The position numbers were made by a program, and so were the translations under genes. Of a stretch of 64,000 bases of DNA, positions 1-11,850 are shown one piece after another (position 1 is the stretch's first letter; each line of letters begins with the position of its first letter). The notes under the pieces are model-generated. The model was not told the origin of the DNA. It saw only the letters and a list, made by a program, of their open reading frames with translations, and searched no databases. Source of the DNA: Endomychus coccineus (taxonomy: Eukaryota > Arthropoda > Insecta > Coleoptera > Endomychidae); assembly GCA_958510875.1 (NCBI GenBank), contig OY294068.1, positions 78,549,978-78,613,977 on the forward strand. Reading direction: 5' to 3'.

Positions 1-130
1 TTTCTATTGAATTTCCAATCGGATTTTGAATTTATTCTAGGTCCATTTGTCTAACAACATTTTGTGTAATTGACGAAATTTGTGCTCCAGGGTCAATAAT
101 GGCCTACAGACCGACATTATCGTATCGGAC
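1..130 (-). pseudogene. Retropepsin-like protease fragment (LTR retroelement remnant)
   Basis: Read on the minus strand, about 25 codons give an aspartic-protease-like active-site stretch, AIIDPGAQISSIT, followed by a hydrophilic helix and a stop. D-x-G followed by a Q/S-rich strand is the pattern of BEL/Pao and gypsy-type retropepsins. An in-frame stop lies just upstream. No LTR, RT or integrase is visible nearby, so this is at best a small relic whose remainder may lie left of the window. A chance match is possible. Confidence 0.3.
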
Positions 131-2023
131 GATATAGCCAGTAATGGACAGAGGGTAAATACCCATCGGGTAGGTGAATAAAAAATTGGTATTTACCAAC
201 CCAAAACCTACTTGTTTTCGAAACCCGATAATAAATGCGAATAAAGGAAAATAAAATATGGATACTCATAGTCCAGCTTAGTTAGGCCATAATCTGGAGG
301 TTATGTTTCAGCACAGTATAAACCAAACGGAATCACTTCAGCAGCCACCGAACTGTCCTTAAATCATTCAGTGATATTCACTCCACAAAAAAAACAGCCT
401 TACCACATTGAGTTGAGAGCAGCTAAAATTGCTAACCTAGCGCACAATTGGAAATTAAAAAAAATGATTCCTGTCAAATCTGAAACATTCGTATACAATT
501 TAAAAATCAGATTTCAAAAGTTTACATTTGGAAATTATTATGTATACCCTCTACTTCGACAGCTCAGAATTCAGAAGCTAAGAAGAATGAAAAGAAGAAG
601 GTAGAATCTGACGCTGAACCTGAACATTCTGATGCAGACACAATTTCGGATTCATCAGAATCGGAATTCAGAAGAAGAATCTTCTAAATCTAAATTCTGA
701 AGGAAATATTTGAAAATGTTCTCATTTTCGTTTGGTATACTATATTTTTACTAAAACAAATGTTTTATTTTAGTTCAGTTTCTTCTAGCTTCACAATTAC
801 TCAAATAAGCACTTATATTTTTTGATAGAATGTGCAATATATGGTTTTCCTCTTATAGATATATGTTATATTATGTTTAATTATGAAAATATGACCATAA
901 AACAAAAATTTAAAAATGCTCGCGAAAATACCCAGTCTAGCTAGATACCCTGGGTAAATACCCATTCGGTGGAGGTTTTTCTGTTGGAGTACGGGAGATG
1001 GGTCCGAAAGTATGATGGGGCTTCTGGTAAACCAAATGTTTGTGCTGGCTTGAGATTATAATGATTGCCCCTCGGCCCATTGAATTCTCGAATTAATCTT
1101 TCGCGCGTATCCTCGAAAACTGTTTCAAAACGTCGCAGTTTATTGCAAAAACTGGACCAAGCTCGTGATTTTCTGCTCATCATTCATACCATTTTCCATC
1201 CTATCTTTCTTTCTTTCTTGGTTGTAAAATTCTTCTTTCCTTCATCAGGTTCGCTTGAATATGAGTAATCACCAATTCTCGGGATTCCTTAATATTCCTC
1301 TTTGAGCTGGAGGTAAGTTCTATAAGAATTCAAGCAACTTCATTGGGTTGAGGACCAGCTGCTTTTCTATACATCTTCTAGCGACCGTTGTAACGGGACT
1401 CCTCGTTCTTGTAACAGCATCCGTATAACTTACTAATTGCTATGGCTGCCTTAACAACTATCGTCTACCAATTTCTCGGTTCTTCGAGTATCCGCGAAAA
1501 TAAAACTTGCTGAGGTCCCAAAAGGTTTTTGAACGTATTTGACGTATTTTCCAAATATTGTTTTATTTTGGGGACAAACATTATTATTATTAATTACTCC
1601 CATTGTTAATTTTAGAATCATTGGAATATAACATGTATGGTTCATTTACGTTAAGAATGATATGTCGTCATGGATCAAAGTCTGCCATTGTTGTCAGATT
1701 GAGCATCTGCTCAATGTTTTTCAATATAACTAACCATCTGATTCAATAAACTGTTTAAAAACAAAATTCTGAGTTCTTTATTATATCAAATAATGTTCAA
1801 TATTATTGTTTATTTCAAAATTGCAATATAATGAATGTATAATGCAAAAACTTAACGTTCTATGTTGTCAAAACACAGAAAAGTTGACAATTAAAAGTTC
1901 CATAAAAGTAGGCTAATATAAAATTGAAATGTCATTAGAATTAATTAATAAAAACATCAATATAGCATCATAACAAATATTACAGTTATTCTTTTTTTTC
2001 TACGAAATATGTCAAACATACAG
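131..2023. other. AT-rich interval without a recognisable gene
   Basis: No domain that I recognise. Two weak coding hints exist: a basic 77-codon plus-strand ORF at 371-604, followed in another frame by an acidic Ser/Asp/Glu-rich stretch to about 690, and a minus-strand 80-codon ORF at 941-1183. Both could be tails of decayed transposon proteins. The palindromic word GGGTAAATACCC occurs near 155 and near 950, but I could not extend it into convincing inverted termini. Confidence 0.5.
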
Positions 2024-2250
2024 CCCTACTAAGCACAGAAGGGGTATCTGCGTCAGAGCTTGAATTGAGAAAAAGAGGTTTGAAGTTCTAACCTCATTCT
2101 TTTGTGTTTTTACTTAGATACAAACTTCAAATTGTTTTATTAGGTTTCTAATTTTTTTCTTTAGCTGAATTTATTGTTTTAATCCCAAAATTTACTATTG
2201 TACATTGATTAAACCAGATACGACCAACAATAAAACAAAAAATACTAAAG

Positions 2251-2637
2251 AATACTAGGTTGGTATAGTTGTAACTAAAATTCACTATGCCTAATTGGTG
2301 GTATCTGCGTAGTTACGACCAAATTACTTAAGTAAAAACACATACCACTAATAAAGCTTAGCAATTACAATGGATACAGGCAGTGAATACTAGGATAGTT
2401 TGGTTGAAACTGGAGTTTACTATGCCTAATATGTGGTATCTGCGTAGACACTACTAAATTACCTAAGTAAAAACGTATACCACTAATAAAGCCTAGTAAT
2501 TACAATAGATGCGGCCAATGAATACCAGAATAGTTTGGTTGAAACATGACTTTACTATGCTAAATAAGCGGTATCCACGTAATTACGACTGAATTGCTTA
2601 AGTAAAAGTCACCAGCAATGCGTAGTAATTCGTCTAT
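2251..2637. repeat. Three 135-bp tandem repeats in the E1 subterminal region
   Basis: Copies start at 2251, 2386 and 2521, exactly 135 bp apart; the third is shortened. Each contains a GGTATCTGCG-type word (GGTATCCACG in the third) that matches the inner edge of the E1 terminal inverted repeat, followed by an AAGTAAAA stretch. Copies differ by scattered substitutions, so the array is not recent. Repeated TIR words near an end are commonly transposase-binding sites; that role is inferred here. Confidence 0.85.
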
Positions 2638-2877
2638 AAATACATTTACATTTCAATAGTTCGAAAATAGGATATTGTGTCTTAAAATATTTTTCAATAT
2701 ATTTTGACATGAATAAAATGCGTAATTTATTTGAAATGTTTGCTAACTGGTTGGGAGAAATAATAACACAAAACTTTATTTGTTTAAAAACTTTAAAATA
2801 GGAACTTAAAATACCACTGACATAGAAACATTGTGTTTAATTCAAATTATGTCTTCAAGTTCAATCACTTTAAACTT

Positions 2878-5800
2878 CTAATCAGCAACAGGGAGTTGTT
2901 CCCAAAAGGCAAATCGGTTTGGGGGCACAAAGCCCTTTTGAGACAAAAGAAGAGTTGTAATGATCTCTTTTTTTCTTGCAGAAGACACTCCCATAGGATT
3001 TGTGTGACTAGGTGGTAGTTTTATGCCATTCTTTACCACTGCCGGAGCCAAAAAGTTCAATGGTTTCCATTCCTCTTTTTCTTCGTATGATCTTTTATAT
3101 AGGAGATGGTGAAGACCCCTTTCAGCTTTTACCAGCATAATATCCTTCAACAATGGGCGCTCAACTGGAAAAAAAGGTTCTATAAATTTTTGAAATATGT
3201 TTGAAAATTATTAAATACATAGTTTGTTTGCATAAGTTAACTTTGAAAAGTATTCTAAAATTGTGTTAGTTCTATTACCCTATTATTATTTATTTATTTT
3301 ATTGATTACCTTATGTTAATTGCAAATTAATTTTACCTGTTTCTTCCTCCATTTGGGGTTCTCCTTGATCTTGTTCTCCTGTGGTGCTATTATTTTTTCC
3401 TGATTCTTTCAAAATTTCTTCAACTTCCAAAGACTCTGCTGAAGCACATCTGGATTTTCGCTTTTTCTTTCCTTTTTGCGCAAGTTTCTTCTTCGGTGTT
3501 CTCTTTAGTGAAAGGTCCTTCCACATAAAGAAATCGGTAGGATTCATTTCAATGACGCTCACATTAGATGAGGTGCTGCAGGACTGGACAACTTTTTTAA
3601 AGTCTCCAAAATCGTAGACTTTTTTTGCTTTGTGAAGTGATTTTTCCACCAAGTGGTGGAAAGAGTCACAAGACATAAATGTATGGCCAGGTTCGAAGTA
3701 CTTGATTTCAATTGATTCAGCACATATTTGGGTGCTATTGATGATAAACACTAGAAAGGTCAAATATGTCCAATTCTTATTCTGCGCTGAGCAATTATCC
3801 ATCCAGAAGGTAATATCTTTGACATCTCTGCAATGAGTTGTTAAGAATTGAAAAAATGTACTTATTATTTCTTCTTTGTTTCTTCCTCGGATAGCATCAT
3901 GCCATAAACAGGCTACACTACTAGGCCATGAGTTTTTTTTTTCTACAGGGACAAAACTTTCGTTGTATACTGTCAGCCTCTTTGTAAAGATGACATTTTT
4001 GAACATTTCACATCTTGGGAGCATGATGACTTTTTCCATGTCAACAGAGTAAATAATACTCTCATCATTTGAACCTTTGTTGGCATCTTTTTGGTACTCT
4101 TCCCTTGCAGTGTTTGCCTTGGTTATATGTGTGTTCCATAGCACACAGGTTTCACAGTCATCTAGATGTAAATCATTTTTAGAGTGACCATGTAAATTAA
4201 AATGTTCACAGGCCTCACATTCCTCATGTCCAAGTTTGACAAAAGAAATGTTTTGTTTGGCGACTTCACTCCTGTATAGGTCATATGAACAGGTCATATT
4301 AGGTATCTCTTATTTGGTGCATGTTCTCATCTATGATGGGAAATCGTAGGCTCACAGGAATTTATATCTGCTATAATAATCTCATGGTTTGCTTTGTTTT
4401 TTGGCACTCTTCCCTTTCTCTTATCAGGGGTAGGTGCAATGTTATTTTTTTGTTTGGAAACGTTATGCAGTATTTTGTCATTATTTTTACTATAGCCCAA
4501 AGTATTCAGGAAAAATGCCTTACAAACTTTTACTAAAGTACCATCATCAGTTTTTAGAAAATATTCATTTGTCCATTTGCGCCTTGAATCAGGCCCGGTT
4601 GTTTTCCTTTTTACAGCGATTTGGCTGAATGAACTTAAAACAAATGCTTTTCTTTCTTGACCAGACTCAAGAGCCCAATATTGAGTATTGATTTCTTTTT
4701 GTCTCTCTTCTGAGATATAAGAAGGACATTTGATTTTGCAATTATTTGAAGCACAATTACCCGGCACTGAACGAGCGTTTGCCTTCTCCACTATTTTAAC
4801 CTTTTTCCTCTCAGCTCTAGAAAGGTCATGTTTCCTGTTTCTAATGGTTCCTTTCTTTGTGAATAAATTCGAGTTATCTAAAACCTCCTCAACATCTTGT
4901 TCCCGTGTTTCAGTCGCTATTAATTCTTGAAATTCCATCACTTTACCATTTTCATTTAACCTTGCACTGTCATTTTCTTGATCATCATCTAATATCATAT
5001 TTCCACCAACGTCACTTACTGCTACAAAGTCTTCAGTTTGTTCAATTATTTTACCATCATTTTCATTTAACCTTTCACTATCGTTTTCTTGATCGTCATT
5101 TAATATCCTATTTCCACTTAACGCTACAAAGTCTTCCGTTTGTTCAGTTATTTTTTCATTTACAACCACATACTCATTTAGCACAAAACAATTTGATTCA
5201 AGAAGTTGTTTCAATTCAAGATCATCTATTTCTATAGAAATGTTGCCTCCGGGTAAGTAATTACTTGTTTTAGGTAAAATATGGTCTCCATTTTCAATTG
5301 CAGTTGTCAATCCATTCTCCTGCAGAACAAAGTAAACTTTGTTATTATAAATTAGTCTACAAAGCTAACACATATTTAAATTATTCATTCGCCAAAAGTT
5401 AACATTATAAAATCCAGGAAATTAAGTTATGTGTATTATTGGTATTAATAATTGGTTTTAAATAGTTTACTATATTGAATTGAGCCTATAATACAAGTCT
5501 AATGTAACAAGTAAATTTAAAATGATTTGGCTGGGGTAGTTAAATAATATATTTAGACAACATAATAGCTAATTAAATTATTTTAAGCAGGCTAGCTCAT
5601 TAGTTAATTTATCAGTGCTAGTTCATATGTTAGGTGAGACTTAACATTCTATTTTTGAAATAGGCTACTCCAACAACTACATCACTGAACCTAAGACTGT
5701 AATTGCGTAATTACTACTAGTAGACTAGTAAAAATATCTTCAAGTTGGACTTACCTTGTCAATGTCAGTTAAATATTGTAGTTGTTGTAGTTCTTTGTTT

Positions 5801-6279
5801 CCATTTTCTACTGGAGCGGCAGCAGCCAGGCCACACTCTTCTTGTATTCCTTCGTTTGTGGTTGTTGTTGGAGGAGCAGTAGTAGTAGTTGTTGTGGTCA
5901 GGACGCATAATTGCTATGAACCAAAATAACTAGGCAATCTCATTTTAGTTTATTTGGCATGTTCAGTTAATGTCAATATATTAACTCAGACTTGACAAAT
6001 TGTTCAGTTGGAATGTACTACTACTCAGTACCGAACCTAAATTGTTTCAATATTGTTTACATCTAATCTCAATAATACACGTTTTTACCTAACATTTTTC
6101 AAAATGTGTTTTATTCTAACTTTTAGTAAACAAGTTAATTATATTCTTGTGGTAGTTGTGGTTAACATAAATAATAAAGTTGTACTCACCTTCTTTGCCT
6201 GTTGTACACCAAGTTGGGCGAAAAGTTTGCCTCTACTCCCGAACATGTTAGCGCTATCATAAATGCTTTCATTATTCAT
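2878..6279 (-). pseudogene. E1 transposase, four exons, one stop and one frameshift
   Basis: Exons inferred from splice sites that keep frame: 6190-6279 (30 codons, start ATG at 6279), 5755-5913 (53 codons, Thr-rich), 3337-5319, and 2878-3164 to the stop. Introns have GTGAGT/GTAAGT/GTAAAA donors and TAG/CAG acceptors. Exon 3 carries an acidic linker, a basic patch, a Cys-rich motif (CASNNCKIKCP), a KVCKAFFLNTLG block, a second Cys cluster (CEACEHF, CETC), the WMDNCSAQNKN box and FEPGHTFMSCDSFHH, which together look like a DDE-type core. Exon 4 is a basic C-terminus. A TGA at about 4327-4329, and a frame change with apparent loss of about 20 codons before 4297, interrupt exon 3, so the copy is probably inactive. 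Catalytic acidic residues cannot be assigned with certainty by eye. Confidence 0.75.
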
Positions 6280-6762
6280 TACAAAATTAAATATCAGATG
6301 TTAACAATGAAGTAAAACTCTAAACCACCTGTAAGTAATAGTGACAATGTTTTTTAGTCTGTGATATTCTCTGAAATGAGTCAATTAACAACAGCTACCT
6401 TAGCGAAGATAAATATGGTTGTAAATACCGAACAATGTAACCAACATACTAATAAGAAAAGGTGGTAAATCGTGAGATACTAGGGTAATAAAGGAGTATC
6501 TACAAAAAACTAAAGCAATCAGACGTATCTGCAGAAGATACTACGTTTATACCTTAGTATATGCTGGTTACAACTAAATATGCCTAGGAAAACAGATCAA
6601 AACTGTAGATACGACAAAGAAAAAAGGCGATTTAAAAAAAAGCTATTGGTATTTACGGCCAAACAACCTTCAAAACTTGTAGAGGAAAGTGCAGGTATTC
6701 ACTAGACATCAATATCTCAATATACCCAAAAATTGCAGATACCCCCTCTGTGCTTAGTAGGG

Positions 6763-7320
6763 CAGTACAGTCCACGTAACAAATAATACAAATTAGTTGT
6801 AATTTTAAATGTCATTCACGAGCTGTTGTAGTGTTTACCGAATGTGTGAAGTACCAAAAAATTATATTTTCATATTAAATGGCGGAAAGACAGTGAATGG
6901 CAAAATGGTGTATTTCTCAGAAGGATCATCCCTATTACAAAATGCTTTTGAGAGTTTACTTGATCGATTATTAAAATAAAACTGAATATAAACCTGAAAG
7001 AATTTAACTTTCAGCTTCAAGTCAATATTATTAATCCATATTGTGATGTCAAGTCAGTAAGCATTTTTATTTATGAACCCAAACACTCAAAATATCGATT
7101 TTCAAAATCTTCATATCAATGCACGATTTCGAAATCTACTTCCGTTAATCTCAGTAACACTAAACATTTTTGTAGTAATTCAAGTTGGAATATTATGTTT
7201 TATATTAATTATCTTTATGTGGACGTGAATTTCATTTTCTGTTGCATACTTATGTATTAATGATATTATAATAAGAAATAATCACCCTTATCCACTAAAA
7301 ATACTACTAAAGTACTGAGG
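6763..7320. other. No recognisable gene
   Basis: AT-rich spacer between the right end of E1 and the Penelope-like element. Only short ORFs; no repeat structure or motif that I could support. Confidence 0.6.
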
Positions 7321-7352
7321 ACCTTTCGGCTACCAAGTAGCCATCATCAACT
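7321..7352 (-). ncRNA. Hammerhead-ribozyme-like core in the Penelope element
   Basis: Minus strand: TGATGA (7349-7344), a six-base-pair perfect stem GGCTAC/GTAGCC with loop TTG (7342-7328), then GAAA (7327-7324). This is the arrangement of the hammerhead core box, stem II and GAAA. Penelope-like elements are known to carry minimal type-I hammerheads, so the context fits. The base before TGATGA is T where the consensus is C, and I could not fold convincing stems I and III, so this copy may be degenerate. Confidence 0.35.
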
Positions 7353-8252
7353 AAATTGAATACCAAAATGTGCCTGCTTAAATACTAGTTGGGGATAATA
7401 ATGTAAACAAACAGTTACCCTCAGCTGGAGATAAATCGAAGTTTAGTAAATTGCTTTTCCGTTTATACATTTCCATCCCTTCTAAATTACCTAGAAATTT
7501 GTCTGTACTCTGATTTAAAAGTGATAAACTTTCTTGAGAAATGGTGTGACCTGTATGTTCGACTACCGCTGATTTTTCACCATTATTTTTCTTTATATGT
7601 GCAAAATGTTCATTATAACAAGTTAAAATGTTCCTTCTAGTTTGACCCACATAGCATTTTGAACACGACTCACAATTGATTTTGTAAATCCCGGATTTGT
7701 CGAAATCGAAAACATTGTCAAAGGTGTTGCCTAAATGGTGTTTTAGCTTGTTCTTAATCTATAAACCGGTTATATTGCAAATTTAGAAAACAAACTATAG
7801 AATTTATTAATTACTGAAGAATGATAAGTAAAACTTTTGAATTTTATTGAAGTATTTGAAGGTAATGGCTCTAATTTGGTTAGTCGGCTACGTTCCAATT
7901 GAATTATGAATCAAAAATTTCTGGTAACCATTGTCCAACGCAATTTGCTCAAGTTTCTCAATTTCTTTGTTATAATTTTGATGGCTCTAAGGGACGTTCA
8001 ATAATCTATGAACTAGACTATTAAACGGGGCTATTTTATATCTAAATGGTGTAGCCGAATCCGCCGGGATATACCTATTTGTTTGAGTGGGTTTTCTGTA
8101 TATGTCGAAATCCAAGTGATTACCATCTTTTATAATGTTAATATCAAGGAATGGAAGCTGATTATATGTTTCTATTTCGACAGTAAAACTTAGTGACATA
8201 AATTGACTATTGAGCGTGTTCAAAAAGCCATGTAAATCAAAATCTTTACTTG

Positions 8253-8308
8253 TAATCGCGAAAATGTCATCAACATATCTTGATCGCGAAAATGTCATCA
8301 ACATATCT
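8253..8308. repeat. 28-bp tandem duplication across the RT catalytic box
   Basis: Positions 8253-8280 and 8281-8308 are 27/28 identical. On the minus strand each copy encodes the RYVDDIFAI catalytic motif. The duplication length is not a multiple of three, so it shifts the reading frame in the middle of the active site. Confidence 0.95.
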
Positions 8309-8640
8309 ATACCAAACTTTTTTTTTTGGGAACTGATTCAATTTTGATTTTAGGGAGGTTTCTAGTTCGCTTAGAAAAATATTGGTCAAAAAGGATAGAG
8401 TGGATTGCCCATTGCATATCCGCTTGTTTGTTTATAGTAATTTTTGTTAAAATTGTATAGATGTAAGGAACACGTATTCTGTACAGTTTCTGTCGGGGAT
8501 ATTAATATTTGAAAGCCATTTCTTAAGAATGTTTATCGACTTCATTTATTGTTCTTTTAACAAAGGTTTTGTTAATGTTGAACCATCATCTATTAGGAAG
8601 TTTTGAAGCTTCATAACAATTTATTAAATTACATTCTGAC

Positions 8641-9292
8641 TGGAATTTTACTTAGGTGCGCTTGTAACAAAAAATATTAATATATTTCCTGATCAATTTC
8701 ATAGTAACTGAAGGACTACAGGTATGAGTAATTTATTAGAGACTACTTGAGATTAGTTATGTATTTTCGGCTTTTACCAAATCGATATATTTTATATACG
8801 GAAATATAAAGGGTTAGTAGTAAATGTTTGTACTCGACCGTGAACATTTTTGGCTCATGGTTTATCTGTGATAATTTTATTATTTTTGAAATATGCTTCC
8901 CCTGTTTTATACCATATATATGTATTACATGTAACTTTGATAAAACAATAGGAATTTTTCTGTTTCAGGTTTTTATTTGAAGAAAATTAATAAATCAGTG
9001 AGGAGATTACAGTAATTGCTGAACCACATGGAAAGGTTTCGAAAATCAAAAACATTCTTTGTCGACTTGTATGTTTCGAGATTTTTATTCATGAAACCTT
9101 GTGAATTGGTTCATTAAAAATAAACAACTTGGTGTTTTTGTAAGTGCAAACAGCACTTTTTATAGATTTTAGTAGTTCTAGGAGAGCGAACAATTGTATA
9201 ATTTGGCAAGAGGTCTAGGACATGAAAGAAGTAGAACATGCCTGTAAAACACTTTGAGAAGCCTTCTGATGCCACTCCTCTCATACTTTGTT
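8641..9292. other. No recognisable gene
   Basis: AT-rich interval between the Penelope remnant and the left outpost of the satellite. No ORF, inverted repeat or domain that I can support. Confidence 0.6.
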
Positions 9293-9685
9293 AATGTAAC
9301 AAAAATGTTGTTACAGCTTTGAACATAATTTTCTGTTTCAAATGTTTCATCTCTTAATTCCTAGTTTTTATTTATGATCTCATATTGGTACAATTTAACA
9401 ATCTTATATTGCTACATTGAATAAGATTTGTTATCTACTTGTCATCCACTTCCTCCATTAATATATTTGCTCACGATATCCGATCTTCGATTCAAATGGT
9501 TGAATTATACCTAGGAATGTGTTGCTTGTTTGAAATGAATTGAATACAAGGGGAAAAATGAAAATTATTCTAAAGCTTGGCTACTGTGCCAATGTAACAA
9601 AAATGTTGTTACAGCTTTGAACATAATTTTTTGTTTCAAATGTTTCATCTCATAATTCCTAGTTTTTATTCATGAACACATATTG
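9293..9685 (+). repeat. Left outpost of the 298-bp satellite (1.3 monomers)
   Basis: This stretch matches the main array at 12271-29554. It begins at monomer offset 87 (the AATGTAACAAAAATG word), passes a monomer boundary at 9504 (ATTATACCTAGG) and stops at offset 182, after CACATATTG. Beyond 9685 the sequence switches abruptly to hAT-1. It is slightly more diverged than the main array, for example CATGAACAC instead of CATGATCAC. Confidence 0.95.
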
Positions 9686-9689
9686 AGAG

Positions 9690-11517
9690 TCAAGAAGACT
9701 TGACAAATTCTACTTCTACATCAATTGTCGCATCACGAGCTTGTAAAACAATATTTCTATAATTTATAGCTTGAAGGACTTTGTACCAAATTTTAGCCAT
9801 TACTAAGAATTCAAACGATTCCATATATTTTTTTATTCCGTTCAGATCTGAACGAATTTCCCATGTTAAGTTTAATTCTAGAACAGAATCTATGGCACTT
9901 TTAATTGCAGGAATATTTTCAGCTTGGTTTAATACAATCAATTCTAGCAGACCAACGTGTATTTGACGTAGAGTGCAATGAACGTCCAGTATTATTTTTT
10001 AATATTTCCCATCTTTGAGGGCTACTGCTAAAAATATTGTATAATTTTTGTACCGTACCAAAAAACGTTACAACCTCATGACAAGATTCTGCTGCATGAA
10101 CACCACACAAATTTAAACTATGACATGCACAAGGGGAAAATATTGCCAGTGGATTGATTTGCAAAATACGAGCTTGAGCACCTTTATATGAGCCACTCAT
10201 ATTGGATCCATTATCGTACCCTTGTGCACGACATTCGCTTATAGGAATATTATATTTTTCAAGCGTTTCGAGAATTAAATTTGCAATATCTTCTCCAGTC
10301 TTCTTATTGCAGTTTACAAATGCAAGAAATCTTTCCTTAATTTCGTATTCATCTGAATGATTATTTACAGAGACGTATCGTAAAATAAATGTAGTTTGTT
10401 CTATATGGGCGCAATCGGGAGTTGCATCTACAATTACAGAATAATATTTTACAGTTTCTCTTTCCCTCAAAATGCAAGTTCTCAAATAATCGGCACATGA
10501 TATGAATTCATTTTGAATGTCTGCCGATAAATAATGTATTTGCAATCTCTGTTTCTCGATTTGTGATTGTTTCACCATTTTTAAATGTGCTTCCAAAAGT
10601 GGATCATAACGACTGACAAGTTCTAATATTCCGAGAAAATTTCCATTGTTTGAATCTCCAATCAAATGTGAACTGCCCCTGAAAGCCAAATCTCGTTCAG
10701 CCAAAAATAAAGTTACATCTAAGAATCGTTTTAATAAATCTGTCCATTTTTGTATCTCATTTCGTATTTGTTGTACTAAAAGGCAATCAATTGTTCTATT
10801 TTTACTAATGTTACTTTCTACAGTTCGCCACTGGATATAACAAGATTTATGGTGGGTTGATTTTTCATGCTCAGGTATTCTATCATATAGTTTTTTATAT
10901 CCTCTATCAGGCTGCCAACCCAATTCCGTAGCCAAAACTGATCTTTGATCTTCTCGAAAATTATAAAATAAACGACAAGGAAAACAAAACATTGCATTTT
11001 TCGATTTGCTCCAAGCAAGCCAATCTCGAGCAACAATTTCATTATTTTTTAAACGAAATTTTAACAAATTTACTGGAAATTGATTGCCCTGTTTATCAAC
11101 AGGAAATGTTGCTGGATGTGATTCTGGACCTCGTTGAATAACCTCTTCTACATCCTTTCTCATTAAATTTAATTTCAACAATCCAATGTCGATGTTTAGT
11201 AAATTCACATCCATAGATTCACTGGTGGATGCTTCTTCCATTTCACAGTTGGCCGATTCGTCAGACAAGGGAAATGTTGTTTCTTCAGTTCTTGAACTTG
11301 AAGGATCCGCAACATACGTAGACAAGGAAAGTGTAGGAATTCCATCAGATTCATTTGCATTTATTGATTCGGAAGGGTTTTGTTTTTCATCTTGTTGGGA
11401 TTTCGATAAAGTTATGAAACCCAAATTTTCCAATGTTCTTCTTCCTCTAGCATTTTCTTCAAGCTTCTTTTGTCGTTCTTTACGATTTTCGCATCCGGAT
11501 TTATAACGCTGACTCAT
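9690..11517 (-). pseudogene. hAT transposase, ZMYM1-like (zf-TTF, DUF4371), C-terminally truncated
   Basis: Start chosen at 11517 (MSQRYKSGCENRKERQKK), a typical beginning for this group, just after a splice acceptor. The order is: basic N-terminus, Ser/Glu-rich linker, a TTF-type zinc-binding region (AMFCFPCRLFY then HHKSCYIQW), a DUF4371-like region (LAFRGSSHLIGDSNNGNFL), VIVDATPD with the first acidic residue, and GYDNGSNMSG with the second. CHSLNLCGVHAAE and NTRWSARID follow. A one-base frameshift near 9930 moves the last 80 codons into another frame, and translation stops at 9690. The third catalytic acidic residue and the C-terminal hAT dimerisation domain are absent, so the product would not be an active transposase. 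Similar proteins are also annotated as zinc finger MYM-type 1. Confidence 0.85.
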
Positions 11518-11656
11518 TATGCTCTGCACATAAATTAATATCATTTATTAATTTTTTTAAAATTTAATAAATTTTTTTTAATGATGCTGCATGTTGATAA
11601 GCAAATTATCGCTTTGCTAATAAGGTCGACACGTTTCACGTTTCAATCATATAAAT

Positions 11657-11850
11657 CAGTGGTGTCCACTAATTTTTGACCGATCGACTTTTCGAAGATC
11701 GATTATAAAAATGTCTTGCCAAGATCGACTAAATGTGAAGACAAAAAAAATCTTATTCTTCTCCCACATATTTACCTTCATTTAAAGGTTTAAAGTTTAA
11801 AGGCTTCGCGAGCGACCGGTCGATCGCGATCGACGTTATGGACACCACTG
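11657..11850. repeat. 194-bp segment with 12-bp perfect inverted ends (MITE-like)
   Basis: The ends are CAGTGGTGTCCA at 11657 and its exact inverse at 11839-11850. The interior is rich in GATCGA/CGATCG words. No 8-bp target duplication flanks it (ATATAAAT versus CGTAGCCA), so it may be an old hAT-type MITE or an internal structure of hAT-1. It sits inside the predicted 5' intron of hAT-1. Confidence 0.5.

Larger units (their letters stand above)
2024..6762 (-). mobile_element. E1: DNA transposon with 28-bp TIRs (DxCxxQNKN transposase family)
   Basis: The ends are inverted copies of each other. Positions 2024-2051 begin CCCTACTAAGCACAG, and the reverse complement of 6735-6762 begins identically, with 27 of 28 positions matching. 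CAG flanks both sides, so a 3-bp target duplication is possible but not proven. The inner edge of the TIR (GGTATCTGCG) recurs in the subterminal zone. The single gene inside runs on the minus strand in four exons. The superfamily is not settled. The transposase resembles many unnamed insect proteins with a Cys-rich N-terminus and a DNCSAQNKN box, and I would compare it first with Sola-like and CACTA-like families. Confidence 0.85.
7321..8640 (-). pseudogene. Penelope-like retroelement remnant (RT + GIY-YIG endonuclease)
   Basis: On the minus strand, from about 8640 down, a reverse transcriptase shows YAMGNPL (about 8430-8410), the catalytic RYVDDIFAI (about 8300-8255) and LPFLDINI...FDIYRKPTQTNRYIP. 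This order, including the FLDI block and the IYRKPT motif after the catalytic box, is characteristic of Penelope-like elements. Further downstream, SGIYKINC and KCYVGQTRR (about 7700-7640) form a GIY-YIG nuclease domain, followed by EHFAHI. Where the family usually has Arg in the helix before EH, this copy reads CYNEH, so a catalytic residue may be lost. Frameshifts throughout, and a 28-bp duplication over the YVDD box, make it a pseudogene. The 5' part is missing or unreadable. Confidence 0.85.

Noticed and set aside
140..990. TIR-bounded element marked by GGGTAAATACCC near 155 and 950
   Set aside because: The shared word is itself nearly palindromic and similarity does not extend outward into matched termini.
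4905..5237. Plus-strand 110-codon ORF rich in His, Leu and Phe
   Set aside because: Antisense shadow of the acidic linker of the E1 transposase exon 3.
11657..11850. Independent recent MITE
   Set aside because: Perfect 12-bp inverted ends but no target duplication, so I list it only as a MITE-like segment.
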